A stretch of DNA of 64,000 bases from Euonymus europaeus (GCA_963580455.1 OY756958.1:5902501-5966500); one strand, 5' to 3'; positions 24,001 through 34,746 are shown, numbered from the stretch's first letter. Made by a program: numbers and translations. The notes: a model not told the origin generated them from the letters alone.

Positions 24001-25637
24001 GCCAACTGAGGGTGCAATTGCAGCAAAAACCTCCTTAACCTGATTTACAAAGAACAAGGCACCTCAGGGTATGCATACTATCATATAAATATTAATATCA
24101 TACAGAACTGATACAAAGATAGTTTTGAAACAATTGATGTGTGTATAATAAAAAATTCTATTAAGAACGACAATCATACAAAATGTGAATGAATATTGAC
24201 TTCAACTCTTTCAAATCCTTCCCTATTGAATCTTCAAAAGTTATTAAATTAAAAGAGATCCATGTATGACTCGACAAATTTAGGTAATGCATTAATTAAA
24301 ATAGTTAAATATGCAAATGAAACTAAAATATAATTGTTTGGTATTATTCAATTAAAAACTAAAAAAGTTCAAGGACGAACATAACTAATGTGTTATCTAA
24401 CCAAAAAGAGTAGAGATAACCAAGAAAAATAGTGTCACAAAAATAAGATCAGATCACAAGAAATATGTTTATCTTTAGAAGTCACTAAACCTGAATTGCC
24501 AAATCACGGGTAGGCAACACCACCAAAGCACGTAAACATTTAACAGTACGAGTCGACAATGTCTGCACTATGGGCAGAGCATAAGCTAAAGTTTTTCCAC
24601 TTCCAGTAGGTGAATTTATGCAAAGGTCCCTTTCAAACGCTCCGGGCCCTATCGTCTCTTGCCAAACTGCAACCTGAACTGCGAAGAGTGAAGAGAAACC
24701 CATATTCTGCAGAGCTAGCTTCAACCTAATGTAAAATATATCAACAATAGCTAGATCCAACTAAAGAAAAAAAATAGGAACATTAAATAACAGAAAACAT
24801 AATTTAAAAAAGAAGAAGAAGAAAAATTGTGAAAAATATTGTGAAAAAAATATTCTGCTTAAGGAATCGTAAAAAAAATTGTGAAAAATATTGACTTCAG
24901 AAAAGACAAAGTAACAAAACTATTGCAGAAAACCAGAAACCAAGTCAGCTTTTTCCCCATTATGGCACAACCACGGAACAAACTATTTTGCCTTTTAAGT
25001 TTCCTTTCTTCTTTCTACTTAGATTAATCTACCATTGAACGTAAATGTAGCATCAATCAATGGTAAAAATAACCAAAGAGAACTCTGCCCAAAATCTTGT
25101 TTAACTTAACTCGAAAGAAATTCATTTCAATAACGTTTTCGAATACTTTCATCCAAGTTGCCAATGCTAATAAGCATAGGTCCGTCCAACACCTTGTTTC
25201 ACTTTCACCTCAAAATAATTTCTTTCATTTTCTCCCCCTGATGCAGCACTGCTCAACATTCCCACTACATGTCGAACTTTAGCTGAATTTCAGCATTTCG
25301 AGTTCAAACATACCCCTCATCCAATTCCACACTGAACCTGGAATAATCCTCCACTCTCTCGTTACAATATCTCAAACATTAACGCGGTAAAAATAATCAC
25401 ACGATCCCAAAATTGACGTAGAAAATAGAGATTCAATACAAAATAGCATACTGGAATGCTTCAAAAACACGTGCACAGGCAGAAGAAGACTTAGCATACG
25501 TTACAGAGGGATCGAGTCCGATACCTGGGTTCAAGGCAAGGGATGAGATGAAGAGAGCGTTCCTCGAGTTGGGCCACGTCGACAGGGTCTCTCATCCATG
25601 GCAAAACTGGCACCTGTTTCTTCTTCGCTTTTTCCAT
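17125..25637 (-). CDS. RH1: DEAD-box ATP-dependent RNA helicase 1 (RH1), nine exons
   Basis: Unwinds or remodels RNA with ATP. Recalled relatives are Arabidopsis RH1 and the DDX51/Dbp6 branch, which points to ribosomal RNA processing in the nucleolus. Exons (minus): 25637-25525, 24725-24491, 24039-23785, 22820-22666, 21646-21469, 20914-20727, 19870-19666, 19251-19146, 17237-17125. All joins are GT-AG and in frame, giving 515 aa, close to the ~520 of Arabidopsis. Motif I SPTGSGKT is at about residues 76-83 and PTRDLA at about 106-111. TPGR is in exon 3. Motif II is DETD (204-207) instead of DEAD. Motif III SAT is in exon 5, and motif VI HRAGRTAR is in exon 7. The basic C-terminal tail (SRKRK) may help nuclear targeting. 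All motifs are intact, so the gene is probably functional. Confidence 0.95.
18525..18825. repeat. 82-bp tandem repeat in the last RH1 intron
   Basis: The string ACG[AG]ATTCGCTAAA recurs at 18565, 18647, 18707 and 18789. Spacing is 82, 60 and 82 bp, so one unit has lost about 22 bp (the AATAAGTGTTAAA part). The units also share GGCTC[AG]TGTAT and a TTTTCAT segment. The array lies in intron 8 (17238-19145). Confidence 0.8.
19942..20642. mobile_element. TIR element (hAT-like MITE) in RH1 intron 6
   Basis: The ends are CAGTGTTGTCAA and its inverse TTGACAACACTA, about 700 bp apart. GGCGC/AGGCAC-rich segments sit just inside both ends, as in common plant non-autonomous hAT elements that begin (C/T)AGTGTTGTCAAA. 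The middle is purine-rich (GAAGAAGAAG). No clean 8-bp target duplication was found, so the class is inferred from the ends only. Confidence 0.55.
20968..21040. repeat. (AC)n-(TA)n microsatellite in RH1 intron 5
   Basis: A short CA run at about 20968-20983 is followed by about 24 TA units at 20992-21040. Confidence 0.95.
23370..23620 (+). pseudogene. Copia integrase fragment inside RH1 intron 3
   Basis: On the plus strand, antisense to RH1, the reading gives SFVPRVEGRVSTPFHLVHS, then after a slip YFFILFDDYSRITYLYLMK and ERSEFFPVFKSF before TAG. This matches the region around the first catalytic aspartate of a Copia integrase (normally ...LVHSD-W-GP... followed by F-DDYSR). The acidic residue after HS is lost (HSGS). 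No LTRs were found around it, so it is an isolated scrap. Confidence 0.6.
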
Positions 25638-25675
25638 CTTCTCTCACCTCTCACTGTATGCTTCACTGCCACTCT

Positions 25676-25800
25676 TCCCAAGGTTGTAAAAATCGCTAGT
25701 CGGCCGTTAGGCGGTTTGCGGAGACTAGGGATTAATTGGATTAATCGGAGACTAGTCAGGGATTAATCCGATTAATCGTTTTGAATTTTTTTAACTAATA
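25676..25800. repeat. TE fragment just upstream of the RH1 start
   Basis: It begins AAGGTTGTAAAAATCGC and carries GGCGG, ACTAG and repeated GATTAATC[CG] words, a pattern I recall from common plant hAT-type MITEs. It starts only about 40 bp upstream of the RH1 ATG, so it may lie in or replace part of the promoter or leader. No partner terminus was identified. Confidence 0.4.
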
Positions 25801-26084
25801 TATACATATATTCAATACATATCATATATATATATATATATATGTAAAAACACAACTATTTTAGATTGTTTTAAAATCTTTAGCCGTTTTGACAGCTCCA
25901 ATACCTATAAGAGTACAATACAAGAGATCATGAGGATTGCATTTAATTTTCATTTTTATAATCAGAATTAAATATACTGAAAGTTCAATTTTCATTTATC
26001 TTATCCATCTCATGAGACTTAGTGAGGGTGTGGGGGAAAAGATACAAAAACAGAGGAATGACGTAGGGTTATTGAAGCAGTCTG

Positions 26085-26470
26085 CAGTAGAGTCGCGTTC
26101 GAGGTGGTACCTGTTGGAAAACCAGTGCAGACTGTGCCGTAGCAGTTGGGTCTCGTCGCAGCCGGTCTCAATCGCAACTCGCAAGCAGGCGCGCGGTGGC
26201 TTCTCTTCTCAGTCGCAGGCGCTGAAGCTTCTCGTCGCACGGTCACGGTCGCAGTCGCAGTCGCGTGGTTCTGCAGGCGCAGCACGGTAGCAGCTTGTCG
26301 AGCTATTCTCCTTGCAGGCGCAGCCGTTCTGGTTCTGCTGTCGCGGTGTCGCGTGCAGGATGAGGCTGCGAATGTCGAGTGTGGGCTGGGGCTGAGGCTG
26401 TCGAGGTGTCGCCTGCGGAGTGCGGGCTGCGGAACTGCGGAAGTGGCGAAGTGCGGCTGCTCGAGCGAGA
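26085..26470. other. GC-rich island with CAGTCGCAG-type words
   Basis: A sharp rise in GC content compared with both flanks. TCGCAGTCGCAGTCGC, GCAGGCGCAGC and GAGGCTGTCGAGGTGTCGC words repeat imperfectly. ORFs on both strands through it are arginine- or alanine-rich and look like composition effects. It may be the interior of a non-autonomous transposon beginning near 25676, but that is inference. Confidence 0.4.
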
Positions 26471-26759
26471 AATGTGGTGTACTGGCGTTTAAGTATTTAT
26501 CACTTTATTTAAGTCTGAAATCTGAATAGACCAAGTAGCCATAATGAATCCATGGCCAGATGCTAATGAATCGATGGCCAGGATTCATTGAATCAATTCA
26601 ATGACCAGATTTATAAATTAAAATTAAAAAACAGTTGTATTGCTAAATGCTAATGAATCAATTCCATGGTCATATTTATAAAGTAAAAAATATTTATATT
26701 CTTAAATCTAATTCATTTAAACGTATTTAGTGTTTAATACTTTAATAAATCAAGAATCT

Positions 26760-27480
26760 AAGTCCTAAGATGACATGATTATTTGATTATAAATTTATAA
26801 CCTATCAAATACTTATTTAGGTTTAGTGTAACAGTAAATACTTTAGGATTTATACTTTAGATGAATTAGATTTAGCGATTAGATTTTAGGGTTTAGTGTT
26901 AAAGTAATTAAAATTTTAGACTTTATTTAAATTTGGTTTAGTGTTAAGAAGTGAGACTTGAGACTCACCGGGTTAGGGTTAAGGAGTTGGGACTTTAGGT
27001 GAATTAGATTTAGTGTTTATAATTTAGAAATTAGAATTGAGGACTTCGGAGTTTAGATCAATTGGGTTTAGTATTTAGACTTAGTCACATAAACCGTAGC
27101 ATTAAGGAGCTGAGATTTTATGGTTAGAATTTAACTGAATTAGGTTTAATATTTAGAGTTTATGATTGATGAATTCATAATTTAGATTTAGGGTTTACGT
27201 AAATTAGGTTTTTATTGTTGAGAAGACTTACCGGGTTAGGGACTTAGGGGTAAGGAGTTGAAAGTTGAAACTTTAGCTGAATTAGGTTTAGTGTTTGTTT
27301 GTAATTTAGATATTAGATTTAGGATTGAGAACTTTAGGGTTTAGATTTTAGATAAATTGAGTTTAGTCATTCGTGTTTAGACTTAAAGCTTAGGGTTGAG
27401 ATTTAGGGTTAGACTATAGGTATAGGTGTAGGTGAATTATTGGATTAGAATTAATGTTTACAATTTAGAATTTATTTATG
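26760..27480 (+). repeat. Degenerate TTTAGGGTTTAG-type repeat tract
   Basis: Words such as AGGGTTTAG, TTTAGATTTAGGGTT, GAATTAG[GA]TTTAG and CCGGGTTAGGG recur irregularly for about 700 bp. They resemble the plant telomere unit TTTAGGG but no run of perfect units exists. It is a decayed minisatellite or very old interstitial telomere-like DNA. Confidence 0.5.
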
Positions 27481-27544
27481 TAAATATAGTACATTAATAT
27501 ATATTTATATTATACATATACATATATATTTATATTATATATAT

Positions 27545-27716
27545 CTTAGGGAACAGAGCGAGTTATCTGGGCGGGGCGGGGAAAATTGAAAACCCATCCC
27601 CGCCCCGCCTTCGAGGCAAATTTTTGTACCCCATCCCCGCCCCGCCCCGCCCCGCCATAAAATTGGGGCGGGGCGGGCGAGGAGGGGCGGGGGAAATTTG
27701 CCACCCCTAACCCAGC
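27545..27716. repeat. GGGGCGGG-rich transposon fragment
   Basis: Alternating GGGGCGGGGCGGG and its inverse CCCCGCCCCGCC make a strong self-complementary block. It ends in AAATTTGCCACCCCTAA, which inverts to the TTAGGGGTGGCAAATTT start known to me from plant hAT-like MITEs. The other end (TTAGGGAACAG) matches only partly. Confidence 0.5.
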
Positions 27717-27957
27717 TTATACACTGCACTTTGCAGATGTAATTTCTCGATGTGGGATATCTAACACTCCTCCGCACTTGCTGGACTGTACGGAATTACC
27801 GATTAGGCCCAATACCGTGGAGTTAAGGGTATTGCCCAAAGTAGTGCAAACAGAGCCCACAATCGTTGCTCCGATACCATGATAAGTGGGCTCAACACTT
27901 AGTCGTTTTCTTAGTTTTCGATATTCTTTCCTCATACGCGTATGAGTATCCAATGAC
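27717..27957 (-). mobile_element. TRIM-like miniature LTR element, partial
   Basis: Read on the minus strand, an LTR-like segment ends GCCCACTTATCA and is followed directly by primer site TGGTATCGGAGC (27879-27868). A short ~100-bp interior has no ORF. Then come a purine tract CGGAGGAG (27774-27767) and a second LTR start TGTTAGATATCCCACATCG (from 27766). That order of parts with almost no interior is the definition of a TRIM. The 3' LTR is cut short at the GC-rich block, and the 5' LTR is interrupted by the hAT MITE at 27966. Confidence 0.6.
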
Positions 27958-28380
27958 GCGATGTGTAGGGATGAAATAGGGTCGGGCTGAGCCGGGCTTT
28001 GACAGGCCCTAGGCTCGGCCCTATATTTTTTAACAAGCCCGGGCCGAGGGCCAAAAAAAATCGAGCTCGGGCTCGGCTCGTTTTAAACGGGCTCGGCCCT
28101 AAGCCCGACTCTAAAGGCCCGTTTGTAATATTTTAGTTTTGTTTTAATTAATATATATTAATTATTTGTTTGATTATAAATATATATCTATGTAATAATA
28201 TATATATAGGCCCTAGGGCTTACGAGCCGAGCTTCTTCAAGCCCGAGCTCGGCCCGTTTAACCAAACGGGCCCATTAATAGGCTCGAGCTCGGCTCTTTT
28301 TACTTAAGAGCCGAGCTCGGGCCGGGCCTCTAACGGGCCGCCCGCGAACAGCCCTGCCCATTTTCATCCCTAGCGATGTG
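27958..28380. mobile_element. hAT-type MITE with perfect 8-bp TSD
   Basis: Element 27966-28372 (407 bp) starts TAGGGATGAAA and ends TTTCATCCCTA, an 11-bp inverted match. The 8-bp duplication GCGATGTG is perfect at 27958-27965 and 28373-28380. Eight-base duplications and TAGGG-type ends fit hAT. The interior is full of self-complementary GGGCCGAG/CTCGGCCC words and has no ORF, so it depends on a transposase made elsewhere. Confidence 0.9.
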
Positions 28381-28904
28381 TATATGGTTTGATTTGAGAT
28401 CTTAGATTGCAGAGCGGTAGTATCTATCCACAGTGAGATTTATCGATCTCAGTGCCATTTTGAGTTTTGTTTGCATTTCAGATTTTTTTTTGGTCACGGG
28501 TATCGGTTACGTGTTTTGTTGAGTAACTAATTCTTGAAGATAAAATGAATTCTGACATAGTGAATTTCAAAAGGTTTGTTTTCAGTGATTAGAGAAAATG
28601 ATATGTTACTGGTTCTGAGACAGGGAAAAATTAATGTCTTTTGCTTTTAAATATTTTTGAAACTGTCCCCATCCCCATCCTTGAAATTATACCATGCTAA
28701 TTGCCTTTTTGTATGTTTTGAATATGGATAACATCTACACATTTAGGGTGTTAATCATATGCATAGAAGTTCTACATTTCATAATTTGTAGAGTCTTAAT
28801 TTTGACATGTATCACAAACAACAGCCTCCATGTGACAGTAATTATATGTATATATATAATTATGAAACCCTGACCAACTATATATATATATACGAAGGGG
28901 CTCA

Positions 28905-29563
28905 CATGAGGGATCCCGCACAACTTAAATTGTGCGGGATCCACTTCCAGACCGTCAGATTAATCTGACGGTGTGGAAACAATTAATTTTTTTTTAATAA
29001 AAAATCCTTCATTTGGTCCTTCCTTCGTCCCAGTTCCTTCCTTCGTTCCAGTTCATTTGCTCTCGCTTACCTGGGTTTCACCCAATTTGAGTTCTCACAC
29101 AAAAGTAGCTTCAGTGAAGGGCATCAGCTGGAAAAGCATCATAATTAGCACTGACACCATTTTTAGCACTGATTAAATGTTTATTTGAATGAAAGAAAAA
29201 GAAAAAGGCATGAATATAGAATCGCACTAAAACCCATTTTCAGTACTGTACAGGTTCTTTTCGATTTTCTCAGAGCTCAGCGAAGATGATAGACGAGAGA
29301 GGTCGAGATGGGTCTAGACGAGCGTGCCTCACCACAGAGTTGATTTGCGTGGCGTGGGTCTGGACGAGAGAGGTCGAGATGAGAGGCGGAGTCGATTTCC
29401 ATGGCGGGATGAGAGCTGGTGCCGTAGTCGATTCGCTCGGATGAGATCTGGAACGAAGGAACGGCGGAAGCCAGAGCTGGAACGAAAGACAAATGAATGA
29501 ATTTTGACCAAATGAAGGAATTTTTTTTTTAAAAAATAATTGTTTCCGGACCGTCGGAAACAA
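28905..29563. mobile_element. Hairpin-ended inverted-repeat element (MITE)
   Basis: The left end has a 13-bp-arm hairpin (GGATCCCGCACAA, 28911-28942) and a perfect 22-bp palindrome at 28951-28972. The right end has a hairpin TTGTTTCCG/CGGAAACAA at 29540-29563. The long flanks are mutually inverted: GGAAACAATTA plus a T-run, then TCCTTCATTTGGTC and CCTTCGT-CCAG on the left, and the complements on the right. The inverted parts reach roughly 80-100 bp. The middle has direct repeats of GACGAGAGAGGTCGAGATG and no convincing ORF. The outer boundary and target duplication are not settled. Confidence 0.6.
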
Positions 29564-30141
29564 TATATGTGTGTATGTATGTATGTGTCACATCTTGATG
29601 AAGAAGAATGTAATGACAAAGGGAACACTACACGTGAGTATGGGATGCCATTATGCACATTCCCCCGATCAATTCTTTTTAGAAGGTTTATGATAAGCAA
29701 AACATGGTAATTGGCACCCCTTTAGGCAACTTTCCTAGGGCTCTGAGTTACTTAAATAGGATTATATTAATAGATTAGGGCTAATTATTTATCTGCCTAT
29801 TCTTTTGTTAATATAAATAGACTAGAGAGCATTGCGTTTGTCCCCTAAAAGCATTTGAGGGTTATTAACTTATATAGATAATATCATGGAATCCTAGGTC
29901 ATTTTTTTTTCTTTTGTGAGATGTGCTTCAAGTCTTGTAGAGTATAAACATTAATTTGGTGTATTGTTACAACTCTTGCTCAAGAAAAATAAAAATAAAA
30001 ATTTTGTGATATGGGCTTGGCTTTCTCTCAGCGTAAAGTGGGTGATTTTTTGGAACTTCTTCTAGAGTGCATCGATCAAAACACAACTGTAGATTCTCCC
30101 CTGCGTAGATTTTCCTTTCGGATATTGAAGGAGACGACTAG
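29564..30141. other. Intergenic DNA upstream of the PLP3 copy
   Basis: AT-rich with no recognised feature; it should contain the PLP3 promoter and leader. Confidence 0.4.
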
Positions 30142-30990
30142 ATGGGTGATTATCACTTCGTGTACAAGGACGTTGAAGGCGCATCAACACAATGGGACGA
30201 TATTCAGAGGAAGTTAGGGAATCTACCTCCAAAATCCCCTGCCTTCAAGCCTCCAGCTTTCACTCATGCTCCGGATCCAGAATCCCTCCCCAAAGACCAA
30301 AATTGGCTTGAACAGAAGACAGAAGAAGAGCTCGAGGACCTTCAAGACGATCTCGATCTCGACGACGACCGATTCCTCGAAGAATAAAGCTCTCACTTTT
30401 GTCTCTCTCTCTCTCTCTGATTCAAGGTCAAACTTCACTCAATGAAGCTAAAAATTCTTTCATTTCCAAAGCTATCGATTCCGCAACACATGTTTGTATG
30501 GGTTGTGTTTATATCAGAATTTCGGGTTTCTCAGTTCAGTTGGGGTTTTTGACTGTGTGAATAGGAAGAAGAGGTTGGTTGAGATGAGAGAATCAGCAAC
30601 GCATCCTAAGTTTGGGTCAGTGAATCCAATTTCGGGTTCAGATTTTGTGCGGGAGGTTTCACAGGCACCTTCTGATGTTTGGGTCGTTGTGATTCTCTAC
30701 AAGGAAGGGTACTGCTCCTTAAATCTCTTACAACTTTTGATGTTTTCTGGATTTATTTATACTTTTTTTCCCATTTTATTGTAGGTTCCCTGAATGTGAG
30801 TTGCTCATGCGATGCATGGAAGAATTGGCAACACGATACCCAGGCACAAAATTTGTTAAAATAATATCACCATATTGCATTCCTAACTACCCAGATCGTA
30901 ATCTTCCAACTCTGTTGGTGTATAACAATAGTGCTGTTAAAGCAAATTATGTGGGCTTGCATAGTTTTGGTCGGAGATGCACACCTGAAG
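30142..30990 (+). pseudogene. PLP3: Phosducin-like protein 3 (PLP3) homologue, damaged
   Basis: PLP3 proteins are cytosolic thioredoxin-fold cofactors that help CCT/TRiC fold beta-tubulin; the plant family is ~230 aa. Exon 1 (30142-30384) begins MGDYHFVYKD and has the acidic EEELEDLQDDLDLDDDRFLEE segment. It then meets TAA at 30385, where relatives have Tyr and a donor site; the sequence reads TAAAG|CT where TACAG|GT would be expected. Exon 2 (30565-30708) encodes KKRLVEMRE and NPISGSDFVREVSQAP. Exon 3 (30785-30990) encodes PECELLMRCMEELATRYP and CTPEG. The 2-3 join is GT-AG and in frame. No exon for the C-terminal part (ALVLCQS...) was found; LINE-derived DNA follows. A truncated 81-residue protein could still be made from exon 1. 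Confidence 0.8.
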
Positions 30991-31154
30991 GTATTTCTAT
31001 ATATTCCTACACATCATATAACCTTTTTGTTGGGTTTGTGTTTTGTGACTGACAAAGTTTCTAGGTAGTTTACTTAGTCTCTTTGCCGTGGACAAAGTTC
31101 ATTCATTTGTGGTTTGCCACTCAATATGTATGGTCTTTGGTGTTGCGCTATTAA

Positions 31155-31660
31155 GAGACAAAATATCTGAAAAATGCATGTAGCAGAAATGTGAATACTT
31201 CGTTGGATGTGTGGTCACACGAAGGAAGATAAATAAGAAATGAGATTATTAGATCTATTATAAGAGTACATAAGATGTACAATGTAGAGATAGCGGTGGT
31301 GATGATGATATTTTGTATAAGAGAGAGTAGGAAGGAAAGATGAAACCTAAAAAGACATGACTTGTAGCAGAAGGAAAATGCATATAGCAGAAATGTGAAT
31401 GTTGGATGTGCAGCCACATGAGGGAAGATAAAGTAGGAAATTAAGCTATTTGATCTGAGATAAGAGTAGCACATATTAAAGATAATTTGTTAGAAAATTG
31501 TCTACTATGGCATGAGCATGTACAATGCAGAAATAGTGGTGCGGCGGTGAAGGGAATCGAGATAATTTGTATAGGAAAGTGTAGGAACCAAGAGGTAGAC
31601 TTAAAATACATGGATTGATGTGGCAAGAAAGGATATTGATCCATTATGAGTTAATGAAAA
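31155..31660 (+). mobile_element. LINE reverse-transcriptase C-terminal relic, duplicated
   Basis: Two related stretches, at about 31170-31340 and 31385-31650, read LRWMCGHTKEDK and WMCSHMREDKVGN followed by SEIRVAHIKDNLLEN and HEHVQCRNSGAAVK. These fit the C-terminal segment of plant LINE polyproteins (MRMLRW-CG-TR-D, then L-RW-GHVQRR). Both are full of stops. Their start, GCAGAAATGTGAAT, is shared, so either two copies inserted or one was duplicated. Confidence 0.6.
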
Positions 31661-32303
31661 TATGATCCTAGATGGTAATGAATGACAAAAACAAATAAAT
31701 GTAGTGGATTCCTGTTGATTTTCTTATTCTTATAAACTCGTGTGTAGCGGACCTCATACTTTAGTGATAAAGGATTGGAGGATGATGATGACATTTCTCC
31801 CTTTTTTCATTGCTTGTGGTTCCAAGCATTTCTCATTTTCCTGTTACGTTTTGAACAGAGTACTTTTAGCGACATTTGAAAAATGTGAATATCATTAACT
31901 CAAAATATGCCGATGACGGTAGTGAAGAGAAGATCAGTGATGAGGAAAGCAGATCAACTTGCACTGAAGTTGCTGGTATCAAGTTAAATATTCGTTAACC
32001 TTCCTGTAGAGTGGTAATGTCATTCTTCTGTTTCTCATCCATGGCAGTATTATTACCGCTATGCTCATTGATAGATGGATAATGCAGCCTTTCGACTTAA
32101 GGATCTATGAATTTAACACTGCAAATGATAAAAAATTGTACGAGAATACTACAGAAGTCCGACGCAACGCACGGGGTCACAAATATTTCAAATGTAATCT
32201 GCAAACATGCTCGCAAATTTAAACAAGTCCAACGGGAAAGAACAATGAGAGCACATAAATGGCTCTAAAAGACAACCTATGCCATTCTCAGATGGTGCAA
32301 AAT
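31661..32303. other. Intergenic DNA between PLP3 copy and RPL10
   Basis: A short acidic reading (DDGSEEKISDEESRS, about 31915-31955) is present without a clear gene. The 3' UTR of RPL10 should lie just below 32304. Confidence 0.4.
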
Positions 32304-34722
32304 CTAAGTTGCTGCATGCAAGAAGGCTCTTCCAGGTTGGCGATCTGCCAAGGGTCCATGACATCCAAGCAGCTGCAAACAGAAATAATCAGAGGGAGAA
32401 AATAGTTAAAATACAGAGAAAAAGTAAACGAAAATTAACCCAAGTTGCTGCAAAGTAGACACCAAATAACATGCACAAAATTATGGAGGTGGGTGGGAAT
32501 TAATGCATTAAACAAGACTCCTGCTTCAAGGATGCTCACTCCATTATAGATTACCTTTGCATTGACACCATCTGGCACAATCCTGTTTTCATTAATCCAC
32601 TTCTGATAATCAGCGCGGCCGAATTTGGTGAATCCCCTAACAAACGCAACAAGAACAATGAGAAATAATCCTCGACACAATTTTCCAGAAGCACAACATG
32701 TCTGACTAGTGGCTTTTACTAAAATAAATGTCAAATTAACAGAAAATACCATCATGAAATTAGGAAAATGTTTGCCAAATTAAAGCTAGAAAAAAGGAAT
32801 CACTCAAATCAAATTGAATTTATAGGTTCCGTAAACTACATAAAAGATAAAACCCCAGTAAAATGTCGCAGGCCGAACCCAAAATAAGAATTTTTTATGG
32901 TAGGAAACTATAAAGTCCCCCACGTCATGAGGGTTCCAAATTGAATCAACAGCCATTGAGACAAGTTGCATCTCATTTTCAGAGGATGAGCCCTCTGAAT
33001 GACATAAAGAAAACTATTAAAAATAAAAGTTTTGAATAATGCTTTTACTTGTCTGAAATTTAATAAAGCCTCCAACCGATACCATAACTAGACACCACTT
33101 AAAAAAAGAGAAAAAAGGGATCCAAATCATAACAAAGGTTCGAAATCAGGAACACAACTTAATACCTTCACCAGGGGACAAGCACAAAAGTCTATAGTTG
33201 TGCGCAAAAGCATATGAAAGAATCAACCACAAATCCTATAGGCTTGAGGACACACGATTAAATGTACAAAAAAATACAACTACGTACCATTTCCTGCTAA
33301 CAATGATCTTTTGACGGCCAGGGAACTTGAATTTGGCACGGCGGAGGGCCTCCTGTGCATGGGAACTGTTGGTGTCCTTGCAGCGAACAGAAAGAAGGAC
33401 CTGACCAATGTCAACTCTTGCACAGGTCCCTAGTGGCTTCCCAAATGCACCCCTCATTCCAGTCTGGAGCCTATCAGCACCAGCACATGAAAGCATCTTG
33501 TTGATCCTAAGCACATGAAATGGATGCACTCTCACCCTCAAATGAAATGTGTCCTTCCCAGCAAATTTAGTCATGTACTTGTTGCATGCAATACGAGCAG
33601 CTTCCAGTGCCTCACTTGACACATTCTCCTTCTCCCAACTCACAAGGTGGACACAGAAAGGGAATTCATTGACTCCCTTCCTCTTCATCCCAACATCATA
33701 AATCCTGATTTTGGGATCTGGAACACCACGACAATACCTTGATTTCGGGTATGGCTTGTTCTTGATTTGCCGATAACAACGGGCAGGTCCTAGGAAGAAG
33801 GACACAAAAATCAATTAACAGTTTAACACTAAAAAGTAGAGTATACATTTTCTAACATCAGACTAAAGCAGTTGTTTCAGAACCGAAAGTTATAAAGGGG
33901 AATGCTCACAAAGAACAAATCCCAGAAATTCAAGAACAAAAGAAATTCATTCTCGCATCAGCATACTTTAATTACTGTCACATGGAGGCAGTGGATTATG
34001 ACACACTAGTACACGTCAAGATTAAGACTAGCAAAATCAGGAAATGTAGAAACTTATATGTATATTTTTAACACCCTAAAGCTTCAATTAGTATCAATGA
34101 TTTTGGGTCAAATACCTGTTCATCTAAGTGTTATTAAAAATAAAGGAATAGAAAGGAATTTAAATCCAACCAAAACATGGGCAGGAATTAAGGGCTACCT
34201 CCACCATCTAAGGCTGAAACCTAAGTAGTGTAAGGGTCAATTTAGCAGTAAATGTTTAAATGGATCAAAAAGGCAATTAACATGAATATAATTCCAAGGA
34301 TGAGGAACATGTCAACAGACAATATAATATCAATTCTTACCTGAAAATACCAACAACATATCATTCTCCTCTAGTTACTTAAAAAATACCGTTTGAAATT
34401 CACTATATCTGAATCCATTTTATTATCAAGAATTAGGTATTCAACTGAACGCGAAAAAAATTCAGGCGACCAAAACAAATGCAGAAAAGCAAACCAAACT
34501 CAAAAAGGCAAAGAGATCGAGGAAAGATATCACTGCGCATACATACAACAACTGCACAATCTAAAGTACCAAATCAAACCACATACCTCGCTTGTTAAAT
34601 ATCTTATACACGCGAATGAATATAGCACACCAAAAACTAAGAAAACGATCATAAACCGGAAAATTAACGATAATAAAACATACGAGGGCAGAAGGAAGAG
34701 AAACGGACTTACTTCTTCCCAT
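32304..34722 (-). CDS. RPL10: 60S ribosomal protein L10 (uL16), four exons
   Basis: Structural protein of the large cytosolic ribosomal subunit; uL16 sits near the tRNA corridor and is one of the last proteins added during 60S maturation. Exons (minus): 34722-34713, 33789-33288, 32636-32555, 32372-32304. Joins are GT-AG and in frame, and the total is 663 nt = 220 aa, the usual plant length. The first exon has only ten coding bases (M-G-R + 1 nt). Family landmarks are [66 protein letters not shown] and [18 protein letters not shown]. The C-terminus [14 protein letters not shown] is complete. The gene is very probably functional. Confidence 0.97.
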
Positions 34723-34746
34723 GGCGAAGATCTCTAGGCGGCGAGT

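Noticed and set aside
26019..26529. Arg/Ala-rich ORFs on both strands
   Set aside because: They coincide with the GC-rich island and are explained by its base composition.
34393..34737. 114-codon plus-strand ORF overlapping the RPL10 start
   Set aside because: It lies antisense to RPL10 intron 1 and exon 1 and has no recognisable motif.
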